Assembly (NCBI RefSeq): GCF_023715445.1
Contig: NZ_JAMBOD010000001.1
Location: forward strand, 1,478,718 to 1,542,717
Direction of reading: 5' to 3'
Source of the DNA: Fictibacillus nanhaiensis
Lineage (GTDB): Bacteria > Bacillota > Bacilli > Bacillales > Fictibacillaceae
Length of the DNA: 64,000 nucleotides
The notes below the pieces were generated by a model. That model was not told the origin of the DNA. It was given only the letters and a program-made list of their open reading frames with translations, and searched no databases. Position 1 is the stretch's first letter. Each line of letters begins with the position of its first letter. Positions 26,669-36,671 of this stretch are shown here, one piece after another. A program made the position numbers and the translations under genes.

Positions 26669-27934
26669 ATGATGGGGGCAGATGAAGTCATGCTAGAAGG
26701 AAAAATCATTAAGTTCTATCGTGAACGCAAAAATATGACGCAAAAGGAGCTCGGAGACGGCATTTGTTCGATTACGCATGTCAGCAAAATCGAACGGGGT
26801 TTAACGGAAGTCTCCAAGGAAACGATCCAATTTTTAGCGGACAGGCTTGAGATCGACATAGAAAGCGAGATCAAAACCTATAAAGGATTAGACACCCTTT
26901 TAAAAAAATGGGAAGAAGCCATTATCATGAAGCTTCATGCGAAGGCAGAAACTCTTAAACAGCAGCTTGAGGAAATTGCTTTGCTGCAGATTCCTGATTT
27001 CTACCGGTCGCACACCCTTCTATTAGCCAGGTTCTATTTGATGACTGGAGATCACACCAAGGCGCAATCCATCATCCAAGAGATGGACAAATGGCAGAAC
27101 CCTACGCCTCTTGATAAAAATATGATTCTCCATATAAAAGGGATCTACGGGCTTCAATGCAAACATGATTATTTGGAAGCTATTGAATTATTAAAGCAGA
27201 TTGATCCAGCTCACTACCATAACACCGAATATTACTATCACTTGGCCGTAGCGTATCATTCTATCAATTCTCGTGTGCTCGCCTATTATTACGCCAGTCT
27301 GGCTCTTCGTTTTTTTGAAAAAGCTCATTGCTATGTGAGAGTGATTGAAACGGAGATGCTGATGCTCATACAAGTAGGACATGACACTACGTGCGGTCCT
27401 CAAGATGTAAAATATGAACAGCTGATTGAAATGTGTGATAACTTTGGGTTAACAAAGCAAAAAGCACTTCTTCTTCACAACTATGGCTATCACTGCATCC
27501 TTCATGAAAACTTTGAAAAAGCTTGTGAGTATTATCATGAATCGATGAACTTAAAAGACCCTTCTACCCCAGAATATATTGGTTCACTAGAAGGATTCAT
27601 TAATGCTTCCGTACAATTAGGGAAAAAATCTAAAAACGAGCTCATATCACTTGCTGAAAAAGGATTAAAACTATCAAAGGACATTGATTCAACAACGTTC
27701 ACCCATTTTTTCCAGCTTCATTATTATCGTCTGACAGAGCAAGACGAACGTTATTATGACTACCTTGAGAAAGAAATGTATCCCTATTTGAAAAAATTAG
27801 GATATGTCCTTCCTGCTGAACATTATGAAATCAAGCTGTTTGATTATCATATGGAAAAAGAAAATATTCAAAAAGCAAATGAGTATGCGATGTTAATAGC
27901 CGATAAGAACAGACGCATTAATCATTTTGTATAA
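26669..27934 (+). CDS. XRE-type HTH plus TPR regulator, RRNPP-like
   Basis: 421 residues, or 414 if started at ATG 26690 (MLEGKIIKFYRERKNMTQ), a typical start of the family. An HTH at about 10-65 (MTQKELGDGICSITHVSKIE) is followed by helical repeats to the C-terminus (HTKAQSIIQEMDKW, YYYHLAVAYHSINSRVLAYY, FEKACEYYHESMNL). Length and architecture match PlcR/NprR/Rap-type regulators that bind short secreted peptides. No pro-peptide gene follows; a terminator lies directly downstream. Target genes cannot be inferred. Confidence 0.8.
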   Translation: MMGADEVMLEGKIIKFYRERKNMTQKELGDGICSITHVSKIERGLTEVSKETIQFLADRLEIDIESEIKTYKGLDTLLKKWEEAIIMKLHAKAETLKQQLEEIALLQIPDFYRSHTLLLARFYLMTGDHTKAQSIIQEMDKWQNPTPLDKNMILHIKGIYGLQCKHDYLEAIELLKQIDPAHYHNTEYYYHLAVAYHSINSRVLAYYYASLALRFFEKAHCYVRVIETEMLMLIQVGHDTTCGPQDVKYEQLIEMCDNFGLTKQKALLLHNYGYHCILHENFEKACEYYHESMNLKDPSTPEYIGSLEGFINASVQLGKKSKNELISLAEKGLKLSKDIDSTTFTHFFQLHYYRLTEQDERYYDYLEKEMYPYLKKLGYVLPAEHYEIKLFDYHMEKENIQKANEYAMLIADKNRRINHFV

Positions 27935-27937
27935 AAA

Positions 27938-27966
27938 GAGGAAGCCCGTTTTCAGGCTTCCTTTTT
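27938..27966 (+). terminator. Terminator of the HTH-TPR gene
   Basis: GGAAGCC / GGCTTCC stem with an 8-nt loop and a five-T run, immediately after the stop codon. Confidence 0.85.
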
Positions 27967-27970
27967 GTCT

Positions 27971-28732
27971 TTATGAAGGTCTTTTCATTTGTACGACTTT
28001 CTCTTCCTGCTCCTCTAATTGTTCAGTGACTAGCTTCTTCCGGTACACCCATCTTGACAGCATGATACTGATCTCATACAGGACGAGCAGCGGAATCACC
28101 ACAAGAAAATCAGAAACGAGATCTGGCGGTGTGATCAAAACAGCTACGACGACGAGTGCAAAATAAGAGATCCTTCTTGCTTTGGTCAGCATCACTGGAT
28201 TAATGATACCTAATGACGTTAAGAACATTACCACAAGCGGTATCTCGAACAGGAATCCAAATGGCAGGGTCAAGTTCAGCATGAACTTAAAATATTTTTC
28301 CGATGTGAAAAAGGTTTGGAAGTGCCCTTCTGATAATCCAAGCAAAAAGTTCAGCACCATCGGATAGACAATAAAATAGCCGAATGACAATCCTAACAAA
28401 AACAATAAAAATAAGGCTGGAATGTACGACAGCGTCACCTTTTGCTCCCTTTTACTCAACGCCGGTTTAATAAACAGCCACGTTTGATGAGCGGCTACCG
28501 GAATGGTGAGTGCGATCGCAATCACGCCAGATATCATAAAATACACCCAAAGAATTTCGCTTGGTCCGAGGACAGCTAATTGCTGATCTAAATCACGGAT
28601 CAGCCAGCTGTAGATCGGCTGAACGTAAAAGAACGAAACGGTTAGAACTGTCATAAACACAACAAGCGTTATAATGATCCGTTTTCGTAGCTCACCAAGA
28701 TGCTCCACAAAGTACATTTCTTCCGCTTTCAC
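27971..28732 (-). CDS. tatC: Sec-independent translocase TatC
   Basis: 253 residues with six transmembrane segments. Family motifs are visible: EEMYFVEHLGELRKRIIITL at the N-terminus, and FGFLFEIPLVVMFLTSLGII with the conserved F-x-F-E-x-P. TatC recognises twin-arginine signal peptides and with TatA transports folded proteins. Last gene of phoX-tatA-tatC. Confidence 0.95.
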   Translation of the reverse strand: MKAEEMYFVEHLGELRKRIIITLVVFMTVLTVSFFYVQPIYSWLIRDLDQQLAVLGPSEILWVYFMISGVIAIALTIPVAAHQTWLFIKPALSKREQKVTLSYIPALFLLFLLGLSFGYFIVYPMVLNFLLGLSEGHFQTFFTSEKYFKFMLNLTLPFGFLFEIPLVVMFLTSLGIINPVMLTKARRISYFALVVVAVLITPPDLVSDFLVVIPLLVLYEISIMLSRWVYRKKLVTEQLEEQEEKVVQMKRPS

Positions 28733-28813
28733 ACTTTAGCCTCCTTCCTTTTGTAAAAGAGAAAAGATGCAAGCTTTCAACTGCGCCCGCATCTTCCCTC
28801 CAAATATCACTCT

Positions 28814-28999
28814 TTATTTTGACTGCGGTTTTTCTTCTTTTTCATCAGAAGACATTAAATCCTTTGCAGAATGCTTGAATTCACGAAGCGTACTTCCGAA
28901 TGCGCGTCCGATCTCTGGCAATTTTGATGGTCCAAAGATGATAAGCGCGATGATTAAGATCAAGATCAATCCAGGTACTCCGATGTTAGTGAAACCCAT
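28814..28999 (-). CDS. tatA: Twin-arginine translocase component TatA
   Basis: 61 residues. One N-terminal membrane helix ([20 protein letters not shown] with the conserved F-G-P), then the amphipathic helix [14 protein letters not shown] and a charged tail, the complete TatA layout. GGAGGCGATCC lies before the ATG. It lies between phoX and tatC, 81 nt before tatC. Confidence 0.95.
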   Translation of the reverse strand: MGFTNIGVPGLILILIIALIIFGPSKLPEIGRAFGSTLREFKHSAKDLMSSDEKEEKPQSK

Positions 29000-29029
29000 G
29001 TGGATCGCCTCCTTAGAATTTGTTACTCA

Positions 29030-30661
29030 TTAAAACTTAAAGCCAGTGATTGCCACAACTGAAGGACGCGGTGTGTTGCCTCCGCGAACTTGCGGCCATG
29101 TGCTTGTTGGATTTGCTTTATCTTCCGTTTCCTCTCCTGGATGCTGTACAGAAAGGAATAATGTTTTTTCATTCGGTGTAAAGGATGGTCCCGTCAACTC
29201 TGCTTCTTTTGGTGCTGATGCAAACTGGAATGCTACCCCTTTGTCGGGTCCAACTGTCGGAATCATGAACATTCCGTTGTTTCCGAAGCTTGTCCACGCA
29301 TCTGAGTTCAGTTTGCTTGATGAGATATCTGTCACGGTCCAAAGGTTGGCGTTTGAATCAAACGTCAAGTTATCTGGAGCACTGAATCCGCTTTGGCGTC
29401 CGCCTGCCGCGAAGATTTCAAAGTCAAACTCCTCTGCTCCATGGTCTCCGTCCTTTTCAAAAAAGCGTGTAATGTGTCCATGAATGTTTCCATGCTTGTC
29501 ATTGTTTGTATGTGCGATGAACACCGTTTGGTCTAAAGGCGAAATCTCGACGTCTTCAGGGCGGTCCGTAGGTGTTGCACCTAAAAGGATTGCAGCGTCA
29601 TGTGCGTTCACAACCACATCAGCTTGTGTTTTAAACTTTTCGAGAAGTTCCGCTTTACCTGCTGCTTTTTCACGAACGGCTTCGATCGTTAATGCTACCC
29701 ACTTGCTCTTTTGAAGGTCTGCTGCATAAAGTGTTCCTTCTTCTAATAGCTTGCTGTTCGCTTTGCCGTTTGCTTCCACGTACTTGCCTTTACTTACAAA
29801 CTTGTACACGCAAGCATCTTTTTTATCATCGCCCATATAAACGACTACACGTCCATCCTTAGAGAGGCCCATGCTTGCATTTTCGTGGTTGAAGCGGCCA
29901 AGAGCTGTATGCTTTCTTACTTTGAAGTTTGGATCGAAAGGGTCTACTTCAATCACCCACCCGTAGTGTGTTTGGTCTAAACCAGCTGCTTCAGAAGTAT
30001 CTTCATAGTTTTCTTCACAAGACATTACTGTGTTCCAAAGTGTACGTCCGCCTGAACAGTTTGCAAATGTACCCTGAACAGAAGTTGCTCCAGAAACTGC
30101 TGCGTTTCCTTTGGCTGGACCGGTTAAGGCGAAAGGTGTTAAACCTGTTATACGGCGGGCATACTCAGAATCCTTGTTCAGCGTCCATTTTCCGTTTGTT
30201 ACTTGAACTTCAATAATGGAACCACCTTGGTTGTATAGCATTTTTTCAATTTGAGCCGCTGTATACTTGTCCCCTGCCTTTTCGCCTTCTACATATAAAG
30301 GATTCGTATATTCGTGATTTACCCAAAGCAATCCTTGTTCGCTTGACTCTTCAATTGGAAAGTACATTGTAAAATCGTTATTATAACCAAATGTGTCGCC
30401 TTTTTTGTTGATCACATCACCGTAAGATGCGATCACTTCATATTTATAGCCTTTTGGAAGAACAAGGTCGTCTTTATCAGTTGGTGCGATTGGGTGAAAC
30501 TTAAAACCTTGTTTACGAGGCTTCATGCGCATTAAGCTGTCTGTTTGAGCGTTAGCTTTCTCCGTTAAAACACCTAATCCAGATGTAGCTGCTGCCAGTG
30601 CTGTTGCGCCTGTTCCTAAATATGTTAAAAAGGTTCTTCTGTCCAATGGTTTCTTTTCCAC
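29030..30661 (-). CDS. phoX: PhoX-family (DUF839) alkaline phosphatase, Tat-exported
   Basis: 543 residues from GTG 30661, which follows AGGGGG at 8 nt. A twin-arginine signal peptide (PLDRRTFLTYLG, hydrophobic core, cleavage near ANA at about 38) precedes a PhoX/DUF839 beta-propeller with GLLWVNHEYTNPLY, RFNHENASMGLSKDGRVVVY and FDSNANLWTVTDIS. Such enzymes are calcium/iron-dependent phosphatases that release phosphate outside the cell. The gene order phoX-tatA-tatC parallels phoD-tatAd-tatCd of B. subtilis, implying a dedicated Tat pair. Pho-regulon control is expected, but I could not see a clear PhoP box in 30662-31020. Confidence 0.88.
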   Translation of the reverse strand: MEKKPLDRRTFLTYLGTGATALAAATSGLGVLTEKANAQTDSLMRMKPRKQGFKFHPIAPTDKDDLVLPKGYKYEVIASYGDVINKKGDTFGYNNDFTMYFPIEESSEQGLLWVNHEYTNPLYVEGEKAGDKYTAAQIEKMLYNQGGSIIEVQVTNGKWTLNKDSEYARRITGLTPFALTGPAKGNAAVSGATSVQGTFANCSGGRTLWNTVMSCEENYEDTSEAAGLDQTHYGWVIEVDPFDPNFKVRKHTALGRFNHENASMGLSKDGRVVVYMGDDKKDACVYKFVSKGKYVEANGKANSKLLEEGTLYAADLQKSKWVALTIEAVREKAAGKAELLEKFKTQADVVVNAHDAAILLGATPTDRPEDVEISPLDQTVFIAHTNNDKHGNIHGHITRFFEKDGDHGAEEFDFEIFAAGGRQSGFSAPDNLTFDSNANLWTVTDISSSKLNSDAWTSFGNNGMFMIPTVGPDKGVAFQFASAPKEAELTGPSFTPNEKTLFLSVQHPGEETEDKANPTSTWPQVRGGNTPRPSVVAITGFKF

Positions 30662-31020
30662 TCCATTTTCCCCCTAGACCAAATATTTATCTTGCACAAT
30701 TAAGAATAAAGCCAAATTATTAAGCTAATATGTAGGACATTTAAACAAACGTTTAAGGTTTTCTAGCTTTTTCTAAAATTTGTGAGAAGGCGGTCGAAAA
30801 TTCCGAACTGTTGGCGATACATAACATCTGTCCCGACTATTGAACAACTGTTTAAAAAACATTTCTACACATGAAGGTATCGTTTGTAAAACTTCTAAGT
30901 TGGGAAAATAGCTTTATAGATGTAACGCTAAATGATATCAGTATCCTATGATTTTCCCAATTTACTTCCTGTTGGTTATAGGTATAATTAACCATAAGGT
31001 ACTTATATTGAGGTGAAGCG
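30662..31020. promoter_or_regulatory. Divergent intergenic region between phoX and a small plus-strand gene
   Basis: 359 AT-rich bases that must hold promoters for both directions. TTTAAACAAACGTTTAAGG around 30740-30758 is an imperfect palindrome. No coding remnant is visible. Confidence 0.3.
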
Positions 31021-31173
31021 ATGGATATAGAAGTGGGAAGTCGTGTCGTTTATAAAGGTGTAGAGTACCAAGTGGTGTGGATTTATGAGAATGGTAATGT
31101 GGAAATTGCAAAAAAAGGGCAACAAAGAAAGATCGAACTTGTTCCTAAGAAAGAGCTCACAAAAATAGGCTAA
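31021..31173 (+). CDS. Small conserved-looking hypothetical protein
   Basis: 50 residues: MDIEVGSRVVYKGVEYQVVW, then IYENGNVEIAKKG and LVPKKELTKIG. GAGGTGAAGCG precedes the ATG and a strong terminator follows, so it is a real transcription unit. The sequence looks like a compact SH3-like beta barrel, but the family is not recognised. Confidence 0.7.
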   Translation: MDIEVGSRVVYKGVEYQVVWIYENGNVEIAKKGQQRKIELVPKKELTKIG

Positions 31174-31209
31174 AAAAACTTCCGAAGCATATGGCTCGGA
31201 AGTTTTTTA
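31173..31209 (+). terminator. Terminator of the 50-residue gene
   Basis: AAAACTTCCGA / TCGGAAGTTTT stem with a 10-nt loop and a six-T run right after the stop codon. Confidence 0.85.
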
Positions 31210-31245
31210 TTTTTGGTTGTTTTCGTAAGCTTCGTTGCTACTAGG

Positions 31246-31466
31246 GCCGGTTGATTTCCGCTCCAGGATGCTCGCTTTCTGCGGGGGGTAAGTGAGCTTT
31301 GGTGGAAGATGGATAGAGAGATTCATATTCAAGGAAGTATGTGTGCTCCTGCGTCTGCAAGCATATTCTGCCGAAACGGGCTTCCTCGTCGCATGCCTTG
31401 CAAGAAGAATAGTCAGGTAGATGGCACGCTGGTCCCGCAGGAGTCTCGCACCTTACGCTCCAATCA
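31246..31466. repeat. GC-rich interspersed repeat (GTTGATTTCCGCTCCAGG type)
   Basis: Opens GTTGATTTCCGCTCCAGGAT and closes CTTACGCTCCAATCAAC, imperfect inverted ends, with CTTTCTGCGGGG and GGTCCCGCAGGAGTC inside. Elements with these ends recur in many Bacillaceae genomes as non-coding, probably structured, possibly mobile repeats. GC content is much higher than the flanks. No credible ORF. Confidence 0.6.
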
Positions 31467-31527
31467 ACTTGCAAATGAAGTCTTAACAATCAAAAGCAAT
31501 AATTTTTTAGAAAAGAACCATAGCTTT

Positions 31528-32626
31528 TTATAGTTTAGAACGCAGATACGAATCAATAAACGGCGTGATTTCGCCATCCATTACAGATTGAACGTTACCC
31601 ACCTCAGTGTTTGTACGATGGTCTTTCACAAGACTGTACGGGTGGAAAACATAAGAACGGATCTGGCTCCCCCAGCCGATTTCCTTTTGTTCCCCGCGAA
31701 TTTCAGCAAGCTGTGCCTGCTGTTCTTCTAAACGGCGCTGTACGAGCTTCGCCATCAGCATCTTCATCGCACGTTCACGGTTCTTGATCTGTGAACGCTC
31801 TGTCTGACATGAAACGATTGTGTTTGTTGGCGTATGTGTAATACGAACCGCTGAATCAGTCGTGTTTACGTGCTGACCGCCTGCACCAGACGCACGGTAC
31901 GTATCGACCTTTAAATCCTCTGTCCGAATTTCGATCTCTGTATCGTCAGTGATCTCAGGCATTACTTCACACGAAACGAAAGAAGTATGACGGCGTCCTG
32001 ACGAGTCAAACGGCGAGATACGCACAAGACGGTGAACCCCTTTTTCGGCTTTCAAATAACCGTATGCGTTATGTCCCTTAATACTCAATGTTACTGATTT
32101 TACCCCAGCCTCATCACCAGGGAGGTAATCGAGCGTTTCCACTTTATAGCCCTGGCGCTCCGCATAACGAGTGTACATGCGAAGGAGCATGGATGCCCAG
32201 TCTTGAGATTCCGTACCGCCCGCACCTGGGTGAAGTTCCAAGATCGCATTGTTTTTATCGTATGGTTCGTTTAATAAAAGCTGAAGTTCGAAGTCGTTTA
32301 GTTTTGCGATCAGTTCTTTCGTATCTTTAACAAGCTCTTTTTGCATATCAGCATCTGCTTCTTCTTTAACAAGCTCGTGTGCGATCTCCAAATCCTCATA
32401 GGATGCAGCAAGTTCCTCAAATTCATTGACCTGCTCTTTTAATCCATTCGCTTCATTAATAACGACTTGTGCAGCATTTTGGTCATCCCAAAATGTCGGT
32501 GCACTCATTTGCTCGTCTAGTTCAGCGATTCTTGCTTTCTTTGAATCGAGGTCAAAGAGACCCCCTAAAGTCGTTGATACGTTTTTCTATCACGTTGAGT
32601 TCCTGTTTTACTTCTACTAAATCCAT
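31528..32626 (-). CDS. prfB: Peptide chain release factor 2, with programmed +1 frameshift
   Basis: The first 24 codons ([15 protein letters not shown]...) run from ATG 32626 to CTT followed by TGA at 32552-32554; AGGGGG just upstream and the slippery CTTTGAC are the classic RF2 autoregulatory site. After the +1 shift the frame reads [19 protein letters not shown] to the end at 31528. Anticodon-like SPF is present ([11 protein letters not shown]) and the hydrolysis motif GGQ is in [13 protein letters not shown]2 releases chains at UGA and UAA; low RF2 allows the shift and raises its own synthesis. It lies downstream of secA as in other Bacilli. Confidence 0.97.
32551..32565 (-). promoter_or_regulatory. 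prfB programmed frameshift signal
   Basis: On the minus strand AGGGGG, then TCT, then CTTTGAC: an internal Shine-Dalgarno-like element three bases before the CTT codon and in-frame UGA. It couples RF2 level to recoding. Confidence 0.95.
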
Positions 32627-32721
32627 AGTCTCTGCACCTCATTTATATTTGTAGCCACTGTTTAACGTATGCTATTGATCAATAAAAAATCCACCCGTTC
32701 ATATGGGCTAAAAACATGCGT

Positions 32722-32749
32722 AAAGAGAGTCCTGTAAAAGACTCTCTTC
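32722..32749 (-). terminator. Hairpin between secA and prfB
   Basis: GAGAGTC / GACTCTC stem with an 8-nt loop, then TTTACGC on the minus strand. The T-run is weak, so it may attenuate rather than end secA transcription before prfB. Confidence 0.55.
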
Positions 32750-32765
32750 ACTCACGAACCTTGAT

Positions 32766-35282
32766 TTATTCTTGCTCAGCTCCGTGACATTGCTTGTATT
32801 TTTTACCGCTTCCGCAAGGACATGGATCATTACGCTTAATGTCCTGCTTTTTGCGTACTGGTTTCTTTTTCGTAGATTCAGCTTTGTCGCTTGGAACAAC
32901 AGCTTTACCTTCCGCCACCTGTTCACGCTGCATGTTTTGTTCGATCTGCGATTTTAAGATGTAAGTTGTAACTTCCTCTTCGATCGCAGCAACCATCGCT
33001 TCGAACATCTCGAAGCCTTCGAACTGATATTCACGCAACGGATCCGTTTGACCGTAAGCACGAAGATGAATTCCTTGGCGAAGCTGTTCCATCTGGTCGA
33101 TGTGATCCATCCACTTGCTGTCAACAGAGCGAAGGATAACCGCTTTTTGGAATTCTGCGATTTGTTCTGCAGGCAGCTGCTTTTCTTTTTCCGCAAATGC
33201 CGTATGAACTTTCGCTTGGATCTTCTCAATGATCTCTTCACGGTCTAAACCGTAGAAATCTTTTTCCGTGAACACAGGCTCTGTGAACATGACCGCGTTC
33301 ACATAATCTGTAATTTCTTTCGTGTTCCACTCTTCTTGCACTTCCGATTCAGGCGTGTGAACCGTTACGATACGGTCAATCGTTGAATCGATCATACGCA
33401 GTACGATATCGCTCAACTTCTCAGCATCCAACACTTCCTGACGCTGAGCGTAAATGATCTCACGCTGCTGACGCATAACATCGTCATATTGAAGAAGCTG
33501 TTTACGAGCATCAAAGTTAGATCCCTCTACACGTTTTTGTGCAGATTCAACGGCTTTTGTAACCATTTTAGATTCGATCGGCGTATCTTCATCCATACCA
33601 AGACGCTCCATCATCGTCATCAGGTTATCGGAACCAAAGCGTTTCATCAGTTCATCTTCCATCGAGATGTAGAAACGGGAAGAACCTGGATCCCCTTGAC
33701 GACCAGCACGGCCGCGGAGCTGGTTATCAATACGGCGAGATTCGTGGCGCTCAGTACCAAGAATGTGAAGCCCGCCAACTTCAATAACACCTTCACCAAG
33801 CTTGATATCCGTACCACGGCCGGCCATGTTTGTCGCGATCGTAACCATGCCAAGCTGACCTGCGTTCTCGATGATCTCAGCTTCCCGCTCATGGTTTTTC
33901 GCGTTCAAGACATTGTGATGAATTTTACGCTTTGATAAAAGCTGAGAAAGCAATTCTGATGTTTCAACAGCAACCGTACCAACAAGGATAGGCTGTCCTG
34001 TTTTGTGTCGCTCCTCGATTTCAGCTGCGATCGCCTTGAACTTTCCTTGTATCGTTTTATAGATTAAATCTGGTCTATCATCACGTGCGATCGGACGGTT
34101 GGTCGGAATCACGATAACATCCATATTGTAGATGTTGCGGAATTCCTCTTCTTCCGTTTTCGCCGTACCCGTCATACCCGCAAGCTTGTTGTACATACGG
34201 AAATAGTTCTGGAACGTGATCGTCGCCAGCGTCATGCTCTCGCGCTGAATCTCCAAACCTTCCTTCGCTTCAATCGCCTGGTGAAGTCCATCGCTGTAGC
34301 GGCGTCCTGCCATCAAACGGCCTGTGAACGGGTCAACAATAACGATTTCGCCGTCTTGAACGACGTAATCCACATCACGATGCATGATAATGTTGGCTTT
34401 TAACGCCTGGTTAATGTGGTGATTTAATGTTACATGCTGATAATCATAAAGGTTATCGATAGAGAACATTTGCTCAGCTCTGTTGATTCCTTCTTCTGTC
34501 AGCTGAACGTTCTTCGTCTTTTCATCTACTGTATAATCCGTATCTTTTTTCAGCTGGCGTACGAACATGTTTGCCATCTGATAAAGCTGGGTAGATTTCT
34601 GTGCAGAGCCAGAAATGATCAGCGGAGTACGCGCTTCATCGATTAAGATGGAGTCAACCTCATCGACGATCGCATAATTGCGGCGCTGAACCATTTGCTC
34701 CTTATAAACTACCATGTTGTCGCGGAGATAATCGAAGCCGAACTCGTTGTTCGTTCCGTATGTGATATCTGCAGCATACGCTTCACGCTTTTCTTCTTTT
34801 GAAAGGTCAGACACATTCAATCCAACCGTAAGACCTAAGAAATTGTATAATGGCCCCATGATTTCAGAGTCACGGCGAGCCAAGTATTCGTTGACTGTTA
34901 CAACATGAACGCCTTTTCCATCAAGCGCATTCAAATAGACCGGCATGGTCGCAACTAGCGTTTTACCTTCACCGGTTTTCATCTCTGCAATATTACCTTC
35001 ATGAAGCGCAACCGCACCCATGATCTGTACGGGATAATGACGCATTTTTAATACACGTTCTGACGCTTCGCGTACAGTCGCAAATGCTTCTGGAAGCAGG
35101 TCGTCTAGTGACTCCCCTTTTTCAATGCGGCTTTTAAATTCAGCCGTCTTATTCGCAAGAGCTTCATCGTTTAACGCTTTAAACTCTTCTGCTAGAGCTT
35201 CTACTTTTTCAGCAACTCTTTCATATCTATTTAGCGTCCGATCATTGGAACTTGGAAAAATCTTTTTCAAAATGCTAATCAT
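32766..35282 (-). CDS. secA: Preprotein translocase ATPase SecA
   Basis: 838 residues. Walker A MKTGEGKT near residue 100, [15 protein letters not shown] as Walker B, helicase motif [33 protein letters not shown], and the C-terminal zinc site [16 protein letters not shown]. It drives export of unfolded proteins through SecYEG. Upstream of prfB as usual; but hpf, its normal upstream neighbour, is displaced by 6 kb of other genes. Confidence 0.98.
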   Translation of the reverse strand: MISILKKIFPSSNDRTLNRYERVAEKVEALAEEFKALNDEALANKTAEFKSRIEKGESLDDLLPEAFATVREASERVLKMRHYPVQIMGAVALHEGNIAEMKTGEGKTLVATMPVYLNALDGKGVHVVTVNEYLARRDSEIMGPLYNFLGLTVGLNVSDLSKEEKREAYAADITYGTNNEFGFDYLRDNMVVYKEQMVQRRNYAIVDEVDSILIDEARTPLIISGSAQKSTQLYQMANMFVRQLKKDTDYTVDEKTKNVQLTEEGINRAEQMFSIDNLYDYQHVTLNHHINQALKANIIMHRDVDYVVQDGEIVIVDPFTGRLMAGRRYSDGLHQAIEAKEGLEIQRESMTLATITFQNYFRMYNKLAGMTGTAKTEEEEFRNIYNMDVIVIPTNRPIARDDRPDLIYKTIQGKFKAIAAEIEERHKTGQPILVGTVAVETSELLSQLLSKRKIHHNVLNAKNHEREAEIIENAGQLGMVTIATNMAGRGTDIKLGEGVIEVGGLHILGTERHESRRIDNQLRGRAGRQGDPGSSRFYISMEDELMKRFGSDNLMTMMERLGMDEDTPIESKMVTKAVESAQKRVEGSNFDARKQLLQYDDVMRQQREIIYAQRQEVLDAEKLSDIVLRMIDSTIDRIVTVHTPESEVQEEWNTKEITDYVNAVMFTEPVFTEKDFYGLDREEIIEKIQAKVHTAFAEKEKQLPAEQIAEFQKAVILRSVDSKWMDHIDQMEQLRQGIHLRAYGQTDPLREYQFEGFEMFEAMVAAIEEEVTTYILKSQIEQNMQREQVAEGKAVVPSDKAESTKKKPVRKKQDIKRNDPCPCGSGKKYKQCHGAEQE

Positions 35283-35494
35283 CCGATAAACGCTCCCTGT
35301 TCTCGAGAATTATATACCACTTCTATTCTACCAGTTTGTGAAACGAGCCACAAGAAATCCCAAATCTTTTCATTTGAATTGTATCATTATGAATAATGTG
35401 AATTCCTATTTATGTGAAATTTTCTATAGTTTAAGGAGGACACGAACCCTAAATTTTGGTAAAATAATAAAAAGGTGATTTAGGGAGGTTCTTA

Positions 35495-36088
35495 ATGGAA
35501 AAAGCGGAGTTGGAGAGGGATGGCACGAGCCAGCAGCAAGTACGCAGCGAAAAAAGTAAAACCATTATCCTAACACTTGTTTTGAGTTTCTTTTTTATTG
35601 GAGGAATCGGTACGTGGGGGTATTACGAGCTGTTTGGTCCAAAAATGGCCTCAGACATGAACCTGCCTACAAGTGAAGACGTGATGGACGCTGAAAAAAC
35701 AAGCGGCACCTCGATCTACAAACCTACTATAAAAGTACCCGTAACTGAAATACAGCGGCGAATTAACGTCATGCATGAGTACTGGAACCGCGAGCTAGGG
35801 TTTAATGCGTGGAATAACTATAGTATTGCGAGAAATAAGGAAGAACTGATGAATGTGAAGGAAGATATACAGAACAAAATCCAGCCTTTTGTGTTGGGTC
35901 CATTGAAGGCAGATATGAAAACTGCGATTGCTAAAATAGATTTAAGCATGAAATCAGATAGTGTAGAACCGCTAAAAGGAGTCCATCGTATTTTTCATGA
36001 TTTAGATATTACGCTGAACGACTATGACGAAGCAACTACATTCTGGGAAGTAACCGAAACGTGGGAATGGTATCAGAAAGCACATTAG
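35495..36088 (+). CDS. Membrane-anchored hypothetical protein
   Basis: 197 residues. A charged cytoplasmic N-terminus, one transmembrane helix at about 23-45 (TIILTLVLSFFFIGGIGTWG) and an extracytoplasmic domain of about 150 residues with paired amphipathic helices (EIQRRINVMHEYWNRELGFN, PLKADMKTAIAKIDLSM). GGGAGGTTCTTA precedes the ATG. No recognised motif. It stands alone on the plus strand, upstream of and divergent from secA. Confidence 0.65.
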   Translation: MEKAELERDGTSQQQVRSEKSKTIILTLVLSFFFIGGIGTWGYYELFGPKMASDMNLPTSEDVMDAEKTSGTSIYKPTIKVPVTEIQRRINVMHEYWNRELGFNAWNNYSIARNKEELMNVKEDIQNKIQPFVLGPLKADMKTAIAKIDLSMKSDSVEPLKGVHRIFHDLDITLNDYDEATTFWEVTETWEWYQKAH

Positions 36089-36230
36089 GGATTTGCAACT
36101 TCATAAGATTACTGTTATGATGAATCTAGAATTATTTTTGTTCGGTGTAATCAATAGTTTGAAATATAATTTTTCTTCTTGAGAGTAGATTTGGGCAAGG
36201 ATAGTAATACATTGTGTGGCAACGCACTAG

Positions 36231-36443
<213 letters not shown>

Positions 36444-36460
36444 TCTTACATGATTATATG

Positions 36461-36490
36461 AACAGGCTCTCTTTAGAGCCTGTTTTTTTA
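36461..36490 (+). terminator. Terminator of the cold-shock gene
   Basis: AACAGGCTC / GAGCCTGTT stem followed by seven Ts. Confidence 0.9.
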
Positions 36491-36511
36491 TTATTTATAA
36501 AAATAATCAAT

Positions 36512-36542
36512 AAAAAAACCCCGCTCAAAAAGTTGAGCAGGG
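36512..36542 (-). terminator. Second, minus-strand terminator
   Basis: Minus-strand CCTGCTCA / TGAGCGGG stem with a T-run; it would catch read-through from the acyl-CoA ligase gene. Confidence 0.6.
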
Positions 36543-36624
36543 AGATGGTACAGGCAAAGTAAAAAATTTAATGCATTAAAGGTTATGAATAGTATAACAC
36601 ACTAATCGCTTTAATAGTGTTATA

Positions 36625-36667
36625 AAAGCATTGCCCCCAAACTGTATGATAGCAATGCTTTTTTTCG
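36625..36667 (-). terminator. Bidirectional terminator after the acyl-CoA ligase gene
   Basis: AGCATTGC / GCAATGCT stem around a 17-nt loop, T-runs on both strands, directly past the stop at 36672. Confidence 0.75.
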
Positions 36668-36671
36668 TTTC

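Noticed and set aside
29046..29483. 145-residue plus-strand open frame opposite phoX
   Set aside because: Antisense to the phosphatase propeller, no independent support.
30662..31020. PhoP box upstream of phoX
   Set aside because: No set of TT(A/C)ACA-like repeats at 11-bp spacing could be identified by eye; a motif scan would be needed.
31528..32626. prfB as a frameshifted pseudogene
   Set aside because: The in-frame UGA sits in the classic RF2 recoding context (AGGGGG before CTTTGAC) and the rest of the gene is perfect.
33489..33935. 148-residue plus-strand open frame opposite secA
   Set aside because: Antisense to the conserved SecA motor domain; no ribosome site.
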